From the NCBI RefSeq assembly GCF_003119115.1, contig NZ_CP022364.1:62001-126000 (forward strand): DNA of 64,000 bases. The letters are read 5' to 3'. The notes below the pieces were generated by a model that did not search any database, was not told the origin of the DNA, and worked only from the letters and a program-made list of their open reading frames with translations. Made by a program: the position numbers and the translations under genes. This document shows positions 15,696-24,380 of the stretch, in pieces. This stretch comes from Azospirillum sp. TSH58. Its GTDB lineage: Bacteria > Pseudomonadota > Alphaproteobacteria > Azospirillales > Azospirillaceae. The first letter of the stretch is position 1, and each line of letters starts with the position of its first letter.

Positions 15696-16258
15696 GGCAG
15701 CCATCCTTTGGCGGCGATCAGGTCCCGGCAGGCGCGCAGCACCTCGGGTCCCCTGGCGCCCGCGGCGCGCAGGCGGTCGCGGAGCGTGGCGAGTTCCGCC
15801 AGCCGGTCCGCCCAGACGGCGGGAAACAGCGTCTCCAGCCGTTCGCGGAGCACCTGGGCGAGCGCCGGGCTCCTGCCACCGGTGGAGACGGTCATCAGAA
15901 GGTCGCCGCGGCGTATCACAGACGGCGCGTGGAAATCACAGAGCGGAATCACATCCTCGACATTCACCAGGACGTTCCGCGACCGCGCCTGACCGGCCAG
16001 GGATTCCGCAGCGGGGTCGTCGATGCCGACCACGAACAGCACCTGCACGCCATCCAGATCTGCGGGCGACGGCAGGGCGCGGCGCAGGTCCGCGCCCGCA
16101 AGGGCGATCAATTCCGCATCCGGTTCCGGTGAATAGACCGCCGGTGCCGCACCGCCTTCCAGCAACTGCGCAAGACGGCGCTTCGCCAGCGGCCCCTGGC
16201 CGACCAGCGCGATCCGCACATGCGTCGGGTCGAGAGCGACCGGGATCACCGCCGCCAC
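15692..16258 (-). CDS. Precorrin-2 dehydrogenase / siroheme synthase N-domain
   Basis: A 188-residue protein equivalent to the N-terminal part of CysG. It oxidises precorrin-2 to sirohydrochlorin and may insert iron. A Rossmann-like start (VRIALVGQGPLAKRRLAQLL), an LFVVGIDD segment and the VNVEDVIPLCDFHAPSVIRR stretch, typical of CysG/Met8 proteins, are visible, as is MTVSTGGRSPALAQVLRERL. The nucleotide loop is GQGPLA rather than the usual GGGxVA, a mild deviation. First gene of the minus-strand sulfur operon, coupled to SUMT by a 4-base overlap. Confidence 0.88.
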   Translation of the reverse strand: MAAVIPVALDPTHVRIALVGQGPLAKRRLAQLLEGGAAPAVYSPEPDAELIALAGADLRRALPSPADLDGVQVLFVVGIDDPAAESLAGQARSRNVLVNVEDVIPLCDFHAPSVIRRGDLLMTVSTGGRSPALAQVLRERLETLFPAVWADRLAELATLRDRLRAAGARGPEVLRACRDLIAAKGWLP

Positions 16259-16356
16259 CCGGAATGCACACCGAAGCTATCGTGAAAAGACATCATGGGC
16301 GCATTTAAGCGCGATGGCGGGGTGCAATCAACAGATTTCACAAACTCGCTTAAACC

Positions 16357-16379
16357 TATAATACATGTAGACAATGTAT
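16357..16379 (+). promoter_or_regulatory. cysH promoter -10 and LysR-type site
   Basis: A consensus TATAAT (16357-16362) faces cysH. Overlapping it is ATACAT-N7-ATGTAT (16361-16379), which contains ATAC-N11-GTAT, the T-N11-A arrangement of LysR-type regulator sites. It lies in the shared region between two divergent sulfur operons, where a CysB/Cbl-like regulator could act. The regulator is inferred. Confidence 0.5.
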
Positions 16380-16458
16380 ATGCATTGCAACGCCGTGAAA
16401 CTGGTGTTAATGTGCAATTCAGAACAAATACTCCACTTCGTGGATAGGCAATTAGGTC

Positions 16459-17193
16459 ATGCTTGATGGACTTGCCCAGGCTGTGAAACGCGACCGCGTG
16501 GCCGATCTGACCGAACGTTACGGGCGGCTGGACGGGGCGGTGCTTCTGAACGCTCTCCTGCGGGATGAATTCGACGGCCGCGTCGCTGTTGTTTCGTCCT
16601 TCGGAACGGAATCGGCGGTGCTGCTCGCCTTGGCGGCGGAGGCCGACCCGTCCTTCCCGGTGCTCTTCGTCGACACGGGGAAGTTGTTCGGGGAGACGCT
16701 GCACTACCGCGACAAGCTGGTGTCCGCGCTCGGCCTGACCGGCGTGCGCACGATCGGCCCGGCCGATGCGGATCTGGCGGCGGAGGACCCCGACGGGCTG
16801 CTGTTCACCCGCTCGCACGACGCCTGTTGCCATCTGCGCAAGACGGTGCCGCTGGACCGCGCGCTGGAGGGGTTCGACGCCTGGGTGACCGGGCGCAAGC
16901 GGTTCCAGGCGTCCACGCGCGCCGCCCTTCCGCTGTTCGAGGCGGAGGAGGGCACGGGCCGCATCAAGATCAACCCGCTCGCCCATTGGGACCGCGAGCG
17001 GATCGAGCAGGAATTCACCCGGCGCAACCTGCCGCGCCACCCGCTTGAGGCCGACGGCTTCCTGTCCATCGGCTGTTTCACCTGCACCGAGCGTGTCGCT
17101 CCCGGTGCGGACCCGCGGTCGGGCCGCTGGGCCGGAACCGCCAAGACCGAATGCGGCATTCACACCTTCAAGAAGACCGGAACCGCACAATGA
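16459..17193 (+). CDS. cysH: APS reductase (thioredoxin-dependent)
   Basis: A 244-residue PP-loop enzyme reducing adenosine 5'-phosphosulfate to sulfite. It has the four iron-sulfur cysteines of the APS-type enzymes: C123-C124 in HDACCHLRK, and C206 and C209 in GCFTCTERV; the catalytic cysteine is C232 in TECGIH near the C terminus. PAPS-specific CysH proteins lack the cysteine pairs. The nucleotide-binding start is VVSSFGTESAVLL. Its stop overlaps the cysD start (ATGA). The short spacing with cysD and cysNC indicates one transcript for sulfate activation and reduction. Confidence 0.92.
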   Translation: MLDGLAQAVKRDRVADLTERYGRLDGAVLLNALLRDEFDGRVAVVSSFGTESAVLLALAAEADPSFPVLFVDTGKLFGETLHYRDKLVSALGLTGVRTIGPADADLAAEDPDGLLFTRSHDACCHLRKTVPLDRALEGFDAWVTGRKRFQASTRAALPLFEAEEGTGRIKINPLAHWDRERIEQEFTRRNLPRHPLEADGFLSIGCFTCTERVAPGADPRSGRWAGTAKTECGIHTFKKTGTAQ

Positions 17194-17987
17194 CCGCCGA
17201 TCTCGATTACCTTGAGAGCCAGAGCATCTACATCCTCCGCGAGGCCTACAACCGCATCGACAAGCTGGCTCTGCTGTGGTCGATCGGAAAGGACAGCAAC
17301 GTCCTGCTCTGGCTCTGCCGCAAGGCGTTCTTCGGGCGCGTTCCGTTCCCGGTCGTCCAGCTCGACACCGCGATGGAGCTTCAGGAGGTCTACGACTTCC
17401 GCGACCGCATCGCCGGTGAGTGGGACCTCGACCTGCGGGTGGAGCAGTGCCCGCCGGAAGCGGACATGGACCAGACCCTGCCGCCGCTGACCCGCGCCGC
17501 CGCCCGCAAGACGGAGGGGCTGAAGAACCTGCTCCGCACCGGCAAGTACCAGGGTATCATGGTCGGCATCCGCCGCGACGAGCAGGCGACCCGCGCCAAG
17601 GAGCGCGTCTTCTCGCCGCGTTCGCTGGAAGGCGACTGGGACGTGAAGGACCAGCCGGCGGAGTTCTGGGACCATTACAAGACCCGGTTCGACGAAGGCA
17701 CCCACGTCCGCATCCACCCGCTGCTGCATTGGACCGAACTGGACATCTGGCGCTATTCCAAGCGAGAGGGGATTCCCATCGTCCCGCTGTACTTCGCCAA
17801 GGACGGCAAGCGTTACCGCTCGCTGGGCGAGAAGAACATCACCTTCCCGGTGGACAGCACCGCCGGCACCATCGACGAGATCATCGCCGAACTGGTCGTG
17901 ACCCGCATTCCGGAGCGCGCCGGCCGCGCCATGGACAACGAGGCCGAGGACAGCTTCGAGCGCCTGCGCAGCTCGGGCTACATGTAA
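17190..17987 (+). CDS. cysD: Sulfate adenylyltransferase subunit 2
   Basis: A 265-residue PP-loop ATPase subunit which, with the CysN GTPase, makes APS from sulfate and ATP. Hallmarks are [22 protein letters not shown] (the SxGKDS loop at about residues 30-37), [17 protein letters not shown], and the C-terminal [18 protein letters not shown]. Length is slightly below the enterobacterial protein (about 300). Overlaps cysH by four bases and ends 18 bases before cysNC. Confidence 0.95.
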   Translation: MTADLDYLESQSIYILREAYNRIDKLALLWSIGKDSNVLLWLCRKAFFGRVPFPVVQLDTAMELQEVYDFRDRIAGEWDLDLRVEQCPPEADMDQTLPPLTRAAARKTEGLKNLLRTGKYQGIMVGIRRDEQATRAKERVFSPRSLEGDWDVKDQPAEFWDHYKTRFDEGTHVRIHPLLHWTELDIWRYSKREGIPIVPLYFAKDGKRYRSLGEKNITFPVDSTAGTIDEIIAELVVTRIPERAGRAMDNEAEDSFERLRSSGYM

Positions 17988-18005
17988 GAAGCGGGGATTG
18001 GGACC

Positions 18006-19880
18006 ATGGACATCCGGAACGAATTGAACGGCCAGCTCCGCATCGTCATCGTCGGCCATGTCGACCATGGCAAGTCGACTCTGATCGGGCGCCTGCTGAA
18101 CGACACCGGCAGCCTGCCCGACGGCAAGGTGGAGCAGGTCCACGAGATGAGCCGCAAGCGCGGCATGCCCTTCGAGTGGGCCTTCGTGATGGACGCGCTC
18201 CAGGCCGAGCGCGACCAGGGCATCACCATCGACACCACGCAGATCCACTTCAAGACGGAGCAGCGGCCCTACGTCATCATCGACGCGCCGGGCCACACCG
18301 AGTTCCTGAAGAACATGGTGACCGGCGCCTCGCAGGCCGACGCCGCCCTGCTGGTGATCGACGCCGCCGAGGGCGCGCTGGAGCAGTCGCGCCGCCACGC
18401 CTTCCTGCTGCATCTGCTGGGCGTGCGCCAGGTGGCGGTCGCCGTCAACAAGATGGACCGCGTCGACTTCGACCAGTACCGGTTCGAGGCGGTGTCGCAG
18501 GAGATCCGCGCCTATCTGGCGGAACTCGGCCTGCACACCTCCACGGTGATCCCGATCGCGGCGCGCCACGGCGACAACATCGTCACCCGCTCCGACAAGG
18601 CGCCGTGGTACGACGGCCCGACCGTGGTGGAGGCGCTGGACGCCTTCCGCCCGCAGCAGGCCCCGACCGAGCTGCCGCTGCGCTTCCCGCTCCAGGACGT
18701 CTACAAGCCCGACGACCGCCGCATCCTGGCGGGCCGGATCGAGAGCGGGCGCCTGCGCGTCGGCGACACGCTGCGCTTCTCGCCGACCGGCGCCACCGCC
18801 ACGGTGGTCAGCATCGAGGGGTGGAACCACAGCCAGCCCATCGTCGCCGCCCAGGCCGGGCAGAGCATCGGCATCACGCTCGACAAGCGCATCTTCGCCG
18901 AGCGCGGCCATGTCGCGCACCATGAAGAGGGTGCGCCGCATGTCACCCACCGGCTGGGCGTGCGGGCCTTCTGGCTGACTTCGGAGCCGCTGACGGTCGG
19001 CAAGACCTACACGCTGAAGATCACGACGGGCGAGCACCGCGTGACGGTGGAGAGCATCACCGCCGTCATCGACATCGAGGACCTGTCGAGCACCCCGGCC
19101 AAGGCCGTCCACCGCAACGAGGTGGCCGAGGTCGTCCTGCGCTCCCGCTCGCCGATCGCCGTCGACCTCGCCTCGGCGCTGTCGCGGACCGGGCGCGGCG
19201 TGCTGATCGACGGCCACGACGTGGTCGGCGGCTGCATCGTCGTCGAGGTGGACGAGGGTCCCGCCGCTTCGGCCAACACCACCGAGGTGTCGCACGCCGT
19301 CACGGCGGACGAGCGGAACGCCGCCAACGGCCACAAGGGTGGCGTGTTGTGGCTGACCGGCCTGTCCGGGGCCGGCAAATCCACGCTGGCCATGGCGCTG
19401 GAGCGCGCCCTGTTCGACCGCGGCTGGCAGGTCTTCGTGCTGGACGGCGACAACGTCCGCAACGGGCTGAACGCCGGGCTGGGCTTCTCGGCGGAGGACC
19501 GGGCGGAGAACATCCGCCGCGTCGCCGAGACCGCCAAGCTGTTCGCGGACGCGGGCGTTCTGGTCATCGCCTCGCTGATCTCGCCGCTCCAGGCCGACCG
19601 GGCGCGGGCGCGCGCCATCGGCGGCGAGCGCTTCCACGAGGTGTATGTGGCCGCCGATCTCGCCACCTGCGAATCGCGCGATCCCAAGGGCCTGTACCGC
19701 CGGGCGCGCGCCGGGGAGATCCCGGACTTCACCGGCATCTCCGCCCCGTACGAGGCGCCGGAGTCGGCGGAACTGACCATCGACACCGGCACGGTCACCC
19801 CGGTGGAGGCGCTGGGTGAACTGCTCGACTATGTGGACGGCGCGTTCGGCCGGAACGCCCTGAAGCGCGGCCGGGTGTGA
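18006..19880 (+). CDS. cysNC: Bifunctional sulfate adenylyltransferase subunit 1 / APS kinase
   Basis: A 624-residue fusion. Residues 1 to about 435 are the CysN GTPase (EF-Tu-like), with G1 loop GHVDHGKST at 17-25, D-x-x-G in DAPGH and NKMD; the switch region includes [10 protein letters not shown]. Residues about 440-624 are APS kinase (CysC), with P loop GLSGAGKST near 453, DGDNVRNGL and [10 protein letters not shown]. Together they activate sulfate to APS and then PAPS. Such fusions are found as NodQ/CysNC in rhizobia and Azospirillum, where PAPS can also feed sulfation reactions. The APS reductase next door does not need PAPS, so the kinase half may serve sulfation or regulation (inference). 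Confidence 0.95.
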   Translation: MDIRNELNGQLRIVIVGHVDHGKSTLIGRLLNDTGSLPDGKVEQVHEMSRKRGMPFEWAFVMDALQAERDQGITIDTTQIHFKTEQRPYVIIDAPGHTEFLKNMVTGASQADAALLVIDAAEGALEQSRRHAFLLHLLGVRQVAVAVNKMDRVDFDQYRFEAVSQEIRAYLAELGLHTSTVIPIAARHGDNIVTRSDKAPWYDGPTVVEALDAFRPQQAPTELPLRFPLQDVYKPDDRRILAGRIESGRLRVGDTLRFSPTGATATVVSIEGWNHSQPIVAAQAGQSIGITLDKRIFAERGHVAHHEEGAPHVTHRLGVRAFWLTSEPLTVGKTYTLKITTGEHRVTVESITAVIDIEDLSSTPAKAVHRNEVAEVVLRSRSPIAVDLASALSRTGRGVLIDGHDVVGGCIVVEVDEGPAASANTTEVSHAVTADERNAANGHKGGVLWLTGLSGAGKSTLAMALERALFDRGWQVFVLDGDNVRNGLNAGLGFSAEDRAENIRRVAETAKLFADAGVLVIASLISPLQADRARARAIGGERFHEVYVAADLATCESRDPKGLYRRARAGEIPDFTGISAPYEAPESAELTIDTGTVTPVEALGELLDYVDGAFGRNALKRGRV

Positions 19881-19883
19881 TGC

Positions 19884-19925
19884 CCCTCCCTTTCCCCTTT
19901 CCCGCACCGGGAGAGGGGAAAGGGG
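19884..19925 (+). terminator. GC-rich hairpin after cysNC
   Basis: An imperfect inverted repeat of C/T-rich and G/A-rich arms around GCACC, starting four bases after the cysNC stop. No clean T-run; it may protect the 3' end or assist the stronger terminator at 19942. Confidence 0.4.
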
Positions 19926-19941
19926 ATGCTCTTGTGATTGG

Positions 19942-19978
19942 AAGGCCCCATGTCCCGGCCCGGGAATGGGGCCTTTTC
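19942..19978 (+). terminator. Rho-independent terminator of the cysHDNC operon
   Basis: AAGGCCCCAT (19942-19951) pairs with ATGGGGCCTT (19966-19975), with an inner CCCG/CGGG pairing, followed by TTCC. Confidence 0.75.
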
Positions 19979-20117
19979 CTATGGGAGAATGAGTGCATAT
20001 AAGAACTTCATAATCATGTGAAATAACTCATTACCTCACGGAGGTTTGTGCAATTCGCTCTTCCTTCCGATAGGAGATGTGCTAAATAGGCGGGCAATTT
20101 CCTGCGAGGATGGAACC

Positions 20118-21164
20118 ATGACTGCCCTGACCCGACGCTCCGCGATGCTGGCTGTGGCCGCCGTCGCATCCCTGACCGCCGCGTCCCTGACCGCCCTGAC
20201 TCCCGGCGCGGCCCGCGCCGCCGATCCGGTGAAGCTGGAGGTCGGCTACATCCCCATCCTCGCCGCTGCTCCGCTGTTCATCCTGGAAGGGGAAGGCTGG
20301 GCGCGCGAGGCGGGCATCGACCTGAAGCTGACCAAGTTCGAATCCGGCCCGCACGCCATCCAGGCGATGGCCGCCGGCAAGATCGACCTGCTCTACGCCG
20401 GCGTCGCCCCGGTCCTGGTCGCCCGTTCCAAGGGCGCGGACGTGTCGGTCATCGCCAACTCGGCGGTTGAGGAGATGGTCGTCGCCAGCCGCGGCGAGTT
20501 CGCCAAGGCGTTGGGCGGCAAGGCCACCGCGGAGTCCATCGCGAAGTTCGTCGCCGACAGCGGCCGCAAGGTGAAGATCGGCACGCAGCCGCCGGGCTCG
20601 GTCCCGGACACGGTGCTGCGCCACTGGCTGTTCAAGGTGCTGAAGGCCGACCCGGCCAACCTGGAGATCATCTCCATGGGCATCGAGAAGACCCAGCAGG
20701 CGCTGCTGGCCGGCGCGCTCGACGCCGCGACGATCCGTGAGCCGACGGTGACCGTGACCCAGAAGGTCGACCCGAACGTCGGTCTGCTCGCCACCGGCGC
20801 GGAGATGTTCCCGAACCAGCCCGGCACCGTCATCGCGGTCCGCGGCCCGGTCGCCAAGGAGCATGGCGAGGCGCTGACCCGCCTTCTCAAGGCGCACATC
20901 CGCGCCGTCGATCTGATCGCCAAGGACCCGGCCCGCTCCGCCAAGGTCGCCAACGAGTATCTCGGCAAGGGCCTGATGGAGCCGGCCACGCTGGAGGCCG
21001 CCTTCCGCTCGCCGGGCTCCAAGTTCCTTGCCGACCCGCACGGCGTGGTCCCGGCGGTCGAGCAGATGATGGCCTACGCCAAGGAGATCGGCTCCGCCGA
21101 GGGCACCATTCCGGTGGCGGAGGCGTTCGACTTCCGCTTCTACGACGCGGCCGCCGCGAAGTAA
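20118..21164 (+). CDS. ABC transporter substrate-binding protein (sulfonate/nitrate/taurine type)
   Basis: A 348-residue periplasmic protein. The N terminus LTRRSAMLAVAAVAS has a twin-arginine-like signal, with predicted cleavage after ARAA near residue 35. The mature part begins KLEVGYIPILAAAPLFILEG and has FESGPHAIQAMAAGKIDLLY, typical of NMT1/SsuA-like proteins. The ATG at 20118 follows GAGGATGGAACC; an upstream GTG-type start lacks support. It is followed by its permease and ATPase genes and lies just downstream of the sulfate assimilation genes, so an organosulfur substrate is a reasonable guess. Confidence 0.85.
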   Translation: MTALTRRSAMLAVAAVASLTAASLTALTPGAARAADPVKLEVGYIPILAAAPLFILEGEGWAREAGIDLKLTKFESGPHAIQAMAAGKIDLLYAGVAPVLVARSKGADVSVIANSAVEEMVVASRGEFAKALGGKATAESIAKFVADSGRKVKIGTQPPGSVPDTVLRHWLFKVLKADPANLEIISMGIEKTQQALLAGALDAATIREPTVTVTQKVDPNVGLLATGAEMFPNQPGTVIAVRGPVAKEHGEALTRLLKAHIRAVDLIAKDPARSAKVANEYLGKGLMEPATLEAAFRSPGSKFLADPHGVVPAVEQMMAYAKEIGSAEGTIPVAEAFDFRFYDAAAAK

Positions 21165-21169
21165 GCGCG

Positions 21170-21934
21170 ATGCGTCAGCCGCTGAAGCTCCACAGCTCCA
21201 TCGCCCTGTCGGCGCTCGGCGTCGGCGCTTTCCTGCTCGCCTGGGAAACGCTGGCGCGTAGCGGTGTCGTGCCCGCCGGGCTGCTGCCGTCGCCCAGCGC
21301 GGTGCCCGGCGCCTTTCTGTCCGAATTCCGGGCCGGAACCTGGCAGGCGATGGTTCTCGCCAGCCTGTCGCACTACCTGTCGGGGCTGGCGCTCGGCACC
21401 GTCCTCGGCATCACCTTCGGCACGGCGGCAGCGACCTGGGGCATCTGGGACGCCTTCCAGGCCTGGGTGGTGCGCATGCTGCGCCCCATTCCGTCCATCG
21501 CCTGGATTCCCTTCGCCATCATCTGGTTCGGCGTCAGCAAATCGGCGGCGACCTTCCTGATCGCCCTGACGGTCTTCTGGATCAACTATTACGCCACCTA
21601 CAGCGCGGTGCGCGGGGTCGACAAGGACCTGATCGAACTCGGCCACGCCTTCGGGCAGGGCGGGCTGATCCCGCGCCTGTTCAAGATCGTCCTGCCCGGC
21701 GCGCTGCCGGGCATCCTGTCCGGCGTGCGCGCCGGGCTGGGGCAGGGCTGGATGACCGTGGTGGCGGCGGAGTTGTTCGGCATCTCCGGCCTGGGCGCGC
21801 GCATGTCCGACGCCTCCGGCCTGCTCGCCACGCACATCGTCGTGCTCTACATGGTCACCATCGCCGCGCTCTACGGCGTGTGCGACTTCCTGTTCATGCA
21901 GGTTCAGCAGCGGGTGCTGGCATGGCAAAAGTGA
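21170..21934 (+). CDS. ABC transporter permease (SsuC/TauC type)
   Basis: A 254-residue inner-membrane protein with about six helices. The family motif regions LLPSPSAV near the N terminus, PIPSIAWIPFAIIWFGVS (about 104-121), and the cytoplasmic loop from DLIELGHAFGQGG to LPGALPGILSGVRAGLGQGW that contacts the ATPase are all present. It starts five bases after the binding-protein gene stop and overlaps the ATPase gene by 13 bases. Moves the substrate delivered by the binding protein. Confidence 0.9.
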   Translation: MRQPLKLHSSIALSALGVGAFLLAWETLARSGVVPAGLLPSPSAVPGAFLSEFRAGTWQAMVLASLSHYLSGLALGTVLGITFGTAAATWGIWDAFQAWVVRMLRPIPSIAWIPFAIIWFGVSKSAATFLIALTVFWINYYATYSAVRGVDKDLIELGHAFGQGGLIPRLFKIVLPGALPGILSGVRAGLGQGWMTVVAAELFGISGLGARMSDASGLLATHIVVLYMVTIAALYGVCDFLFMQVQQRVLAWQK

Positions 21935-22704
21935 ACGGCGCAAAAGTGAACGGCGCAAACGTGAACGACTCTGCCGTGATCGATCTGAAGGGCGTCGCCA
22001 TCGGCTACGGCGCCGAGGCGCCGCCGGTCCTGGTGGACGTCGATCTGTCCATCGGGCGCGGCAGCTTCGTCGCCATCGTCGGGCCGTCCGGCGTCGGCAA
22101 GTCCACGCTGCTGCGCGTCGTCGCCGGGCTGCACACGGCGCGCGCCGGTGCCGTGACCATCCACGAGACGAAGAAGCCGGGCCACCGTCCGGTCAGCCTC
22201 GTCTTCCAGGACGCCCGCCTGCTGCCCTGGCGGCGCGTCGCCAAGAACGTCCGCTTCGGCCTGGAGGGCCTGCCGATCTCCACCGCCGAGCGGGAGGAGC
22301 GGGTGGCCGCCGCGCTGCGCCTCGTCCGGCTGGACGATTACGGGCGGCGTTGGCCCTACGAGCTGTCGGGCGGCCAGCGCCAGCGCGTCGGCATCGCCCG
22401 CGCCCTGGCCGTCGATCCCGACATCCTGCTGATGGACGAGCCGTTCGGCGCGCTCGACGCCATCACCCGGCACGGGCTCCAGGACGAATTGCTGCGCATC
22501 CACCGCGAGACGGGCAAGACCGTGCTGTTCGTCACGCACGATCTGGAGGAGGCGGTGCATCTCGCCGACCGGATCATCGTGCTGGGCGGCAGCCCGGCGC
22601 GCATCGTGCAGGACGTGCGCAACGAGCCGGGCCGCGACAGCGGCGGCTTCCGCGAGCAGGTGGAGCAGCTGCGGTCGGGAATCGCGGACAATTACAGCAT
22701 TTGA
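21922..22704 (+). CDS. ABC transporter ATP-binding protein (SsuB/TauB type)
   Basis: A 260-residue ATPase with Walker A GPSGVGKST, signature LSGGQRQRVGIARAL, Walker B ILLMDEPFGALD, and H loop VTHDLEEA. The start at 21922 overlaps the permease end. The first codons contain a 15-bp direct repeat (encoding KVNGA twice, then NVN), an odd N-terminal extension of about 13 residues that probably arose by slippage; in-frame GTG codons in it are alternative starts. Energises the transporter encoded just upstream. Confidence 0.9.
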   Translation: MAKVNGAKVNGANVNDSAVIDLKGVAIGYGAEAPPVLVDVDLSIGRGSFVAIVGPSGVGKSTLLRVVAGLHTARAGAVTIHETKKPGHRPVSLVFQDARLLPWRRVAKNVRFGLEGLPISTAEREERVAAALRLVRLDDYGRRWPYELSGGQRQRVGIARALAVDPDILLMDEPFGALDAITRHGLQDELLRIHRETGKTVLFVTHDLEEAVHLADRIIVLGGSPARIVQDVRNEPGRDSGGFREQVEQLRSGIADNYSI

Positions 22705-22741
22705 GGGTGTCGGAGTGGTCGTGTTGGGCCCCCCACCCAAA

Positions 22742-22772
22742 CCCTCCCCCGCTTTGCAGGGGAGGGCTTTTT
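22742..22772 (+). terminator. Terminator of the ABC transporter operon
   Basis: CCCTCCCC and GGGGAGGG flank a nine-base loop and are followed by CTTTTTCTCC. A second GC-rich hairpin (CCCCCTGCGCAGCGGGGG) follows and faces the convergent gene at 22830. Confidence 0.8.
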
Positions 22773-22829
22773 CTCCTCCCCCTGCGCAGCGGGGGAAGGC
22801 CGGGAAGGGGGCGACGCGACCGCTCCCCC

Positions 22830-23114
22830 CTACGACGCCACCCTTCTCACGTCCCGTGCCGTCAGATGGATGTTCGCATCCGGGTCCAGCTTGCGGTCCA
22901 TGATGCGGGCCTCCACCGCCTTGTCGAAGACCGGGCGGTTCAGGCAGACATACTGCAGCGCCTCGTCCGGCTTGGGCAGATGGCCGGCGAGGGTTTGCAG
23001 GGCGCGGCGCGGGACGAAGACCCGCCCGTGAAACTCCCCGACCTCCACCGCGAACTCCACGGCGTCGGCCTCCTCGTTCCAGGACGGGTCGTCGGGGAAC
23101 ACGAACAGCGGCAT
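22830..23114 (-). CDS. DUF1488-like protein
   Basis: A 94-residue soluble protein beginning MPLFVFPDDPSWNEEADAVE and containing VEFAVEVGEFHGRVFVPRRA. This matches small DUF1488-type proteins of unknown function, predicted to be compact beta-alpha folds. The ATG at 23114 is the first codon of the homologous region. It follows the DUF6134-type gene by about 23 bases on the same strand and may be co-transcribed with it. Confidence 0.6.
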   Translation of the reverse strand: MPLFVFPDDPSWNEEADAVEFAVEVGEFHGRVFVPRRALQTLAGHLPKPDEALQYVCLNRPVFDKAVEARIMDRKLDPDANIHLTARDVRRVAS

Positions 23115-23137
23115 CACACCCTCACGCAGAACACATC

Positions 23138-23770
23138 TCAGTCCAGGATGTAGGTAACATCGTAGCCGCTGCGCTTGAAGCGGGTCTTCAGCAGCGTGCC
23201 CTGCGCGTCGAACCACAGGTCGCGCTCCACGTCGCCGGAGATGCGGTGATGCTGCGCCGGAACGGCGCGCCCGCCGATGGTCAGCGTCTCGGTGCCGACA
23301 AGGTCGGTGCGCACGCTGTAGGGCTTGCCGTCGATGACCGAGAGCAGGGTGGGGCGCTTCAGCACCTCCGGCGTCCACAGCGTCAGGGGCAAGGTGTCGG
23401 CGCCGGCCTCGCCCGCCTTGCCGTCCACAGTGACGGTGTAGCCGCCGCCGTGCCGCATCATGCGGACGGCGTGGGGCGTGCCGTCGTCGTCGGTTTGGGC
23501 GCTCATCGATTCGAGCGTCCGGCCCTTCCAGACCTCCTCCCGCTTGTGATCGTAGCGGAAGTTGATGAACAGCACCTTCACCCGGGTCGAGGCGGTGACG
23601 GCGACCTTGGTCACGTCGCCCTGGGGTTCCAGCCGGACGGTTTCGCTGCCGACCGGATCGTCGCCCATCAGAATCCGGTAGGTCAGCGTGCGCGGCTCGG
23701 CGGCGTGGGCCGCGGCCGTGGTGAGCAGCAGGCCGGCGGCCGCCAGCGCCGCGCGCAGGGCGTGCGTCAT
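23138..23770 (-). CDS. Exported DUF6134/DUF3108-type protein
   Basis: A 210-residue protein with a clear Sec signal peptide (LRAALAAAGLLLTTAAAHAA, cleavage after AHA near residue 23). The mature part is beta-rich (LTYRILMGDDPVGSETVRLE, then VTASTRVKVLFINFRYDHKR), typical of periplasmic DUF6134/DUF3108 beta-barrel-like proteins of unknown function. The ATG has GGAGGAAACATCC upstream, a strong ribosome site. Possibly involved in envelope or lipid handling, which is inference from fold only. Confidence 0.65.
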   Translation of the reverse strand: MTHALRAALAAAGLLLTTAAAHAAEPRTLTYRILMGDDPVGSETVRLEPQGDVTKVAVTASTRVKVLFINFRYDHKREEVWKGRTLESMSAQTDDDGTPHAVRMMRHGGGYTVTVDGKAGEAGADTLPLTLWTPEVLKRPTLLSVIDGKPYSVRTDLVGTETLTIGGRAVPAQHHRISGDVERDLWFDAQGTLLKTRFKRSGYDVTYILD

Positions 23771-23836
23771 GGATGTTTCCTCCCTGTGTTCGTTGTGCGG
23801 CGGCGGCTTATGGTGCCGCCGTCCGGTTTCCGTCGC

Positions 23837-24145
23837 TCAGTCGTCGAGGAGCTGCGCCAGCTTCATGGCGACGCCCATCGAGCCGTCCACCTTCAGCTTG
23901 CCCATGGTGAAGGCCAGCATCGGGTTCAGCCGCCCGTCCATCAGCTTCTTCAGATTCTCGGCGGAGATGCGGATGGTGCAATCGGGATCGGCGGCCCCGG
24001 CATCCTCCCGCGCGATGGCGACGGGCGTCTCGCGGGCGTTGACCCGCACCGCCTCGCCGTCCTCCAGCGCGAAGCGGACGTCCGCCTTCAGGCTGCGGAA
24101 GCTGGTGGAGCGGGACTGGAGTTCGCGCAGGATGTCCTCAACCAT
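23837..24145 (-). CDS. SCP2 sterol-binding domain protein
   Basis: A 102-residue SCP2-like protein binding lipids or acyl-CoA in a hydrophobic tunnel. The family features are ADPDCTIRISAENLKKLMDG (about 52-71) and PMLAFTMGKLKVDGSMGVAM (about 75-94). The ATG at 24145 is followed directly by homologous sequence. It is divergent from fadD and shares the palindromic operator region at 24185-24216, so both likely belong to one fatty-acid regulon. Confidence 0.85.
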   Translation of the reverse strand: MVEDILRELQSRSTSFRSLKADVRFALEDGEAVRVNARETPVAIAREDAGAADPDCTIRISAENLKKLMDGRLNPMLAFTMGKLKVDGSMGVAMKLAQLLDD

Positions 24146-24184
24146 GGATCGGTCTCTCTCCCCTGGATTCATGTGTGTCGGATC

Positions 24185-24216
24185 TTGACAGTAAGTGGAG
24201 TTTACGTTTACGTCAA
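24185..24216 (+). promoter_or_regulatory. fadD promoter with MerR/LiuR-like palindrome
   Basis: TTGACA (24185-24190) is followed after 17 bases by a poor -10 (TTACGT). The palindrome TTTACGT-TT-ACGTCAA (24201-24216) overlaps it, and a third ACGT half-site lies at 24216-24219, all spaced six bases. This resembles LiuR/MerR-type operators of fatty-acid and branched-chain amino-acid genes. A MerR regulator is encoded at 26238. Confidence 0.5.
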
Positions 24217-24380
24217 CGTCATAACCAAAACGTTCCCGGCGCGCCAACGATCCGGGCGACATCAAATCATTCGAGGGGAGTGAAACCATGCAGACCGCCG
24301 CCGCGCCCGGAATCCCATCGCCCCGCTTCGCCTTCCGCCGTCGCCTGTCCTGACCCGACGCACAGCCGGGAGGATCGGAG

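Noticed and set aside
17160..19907. A 915-codon open frame opposite cysD and cysNC
   Set aside because: A by-product of GC-rich third positions; no ribosome site, no domain pattern, and the plus-strand genes are certain.
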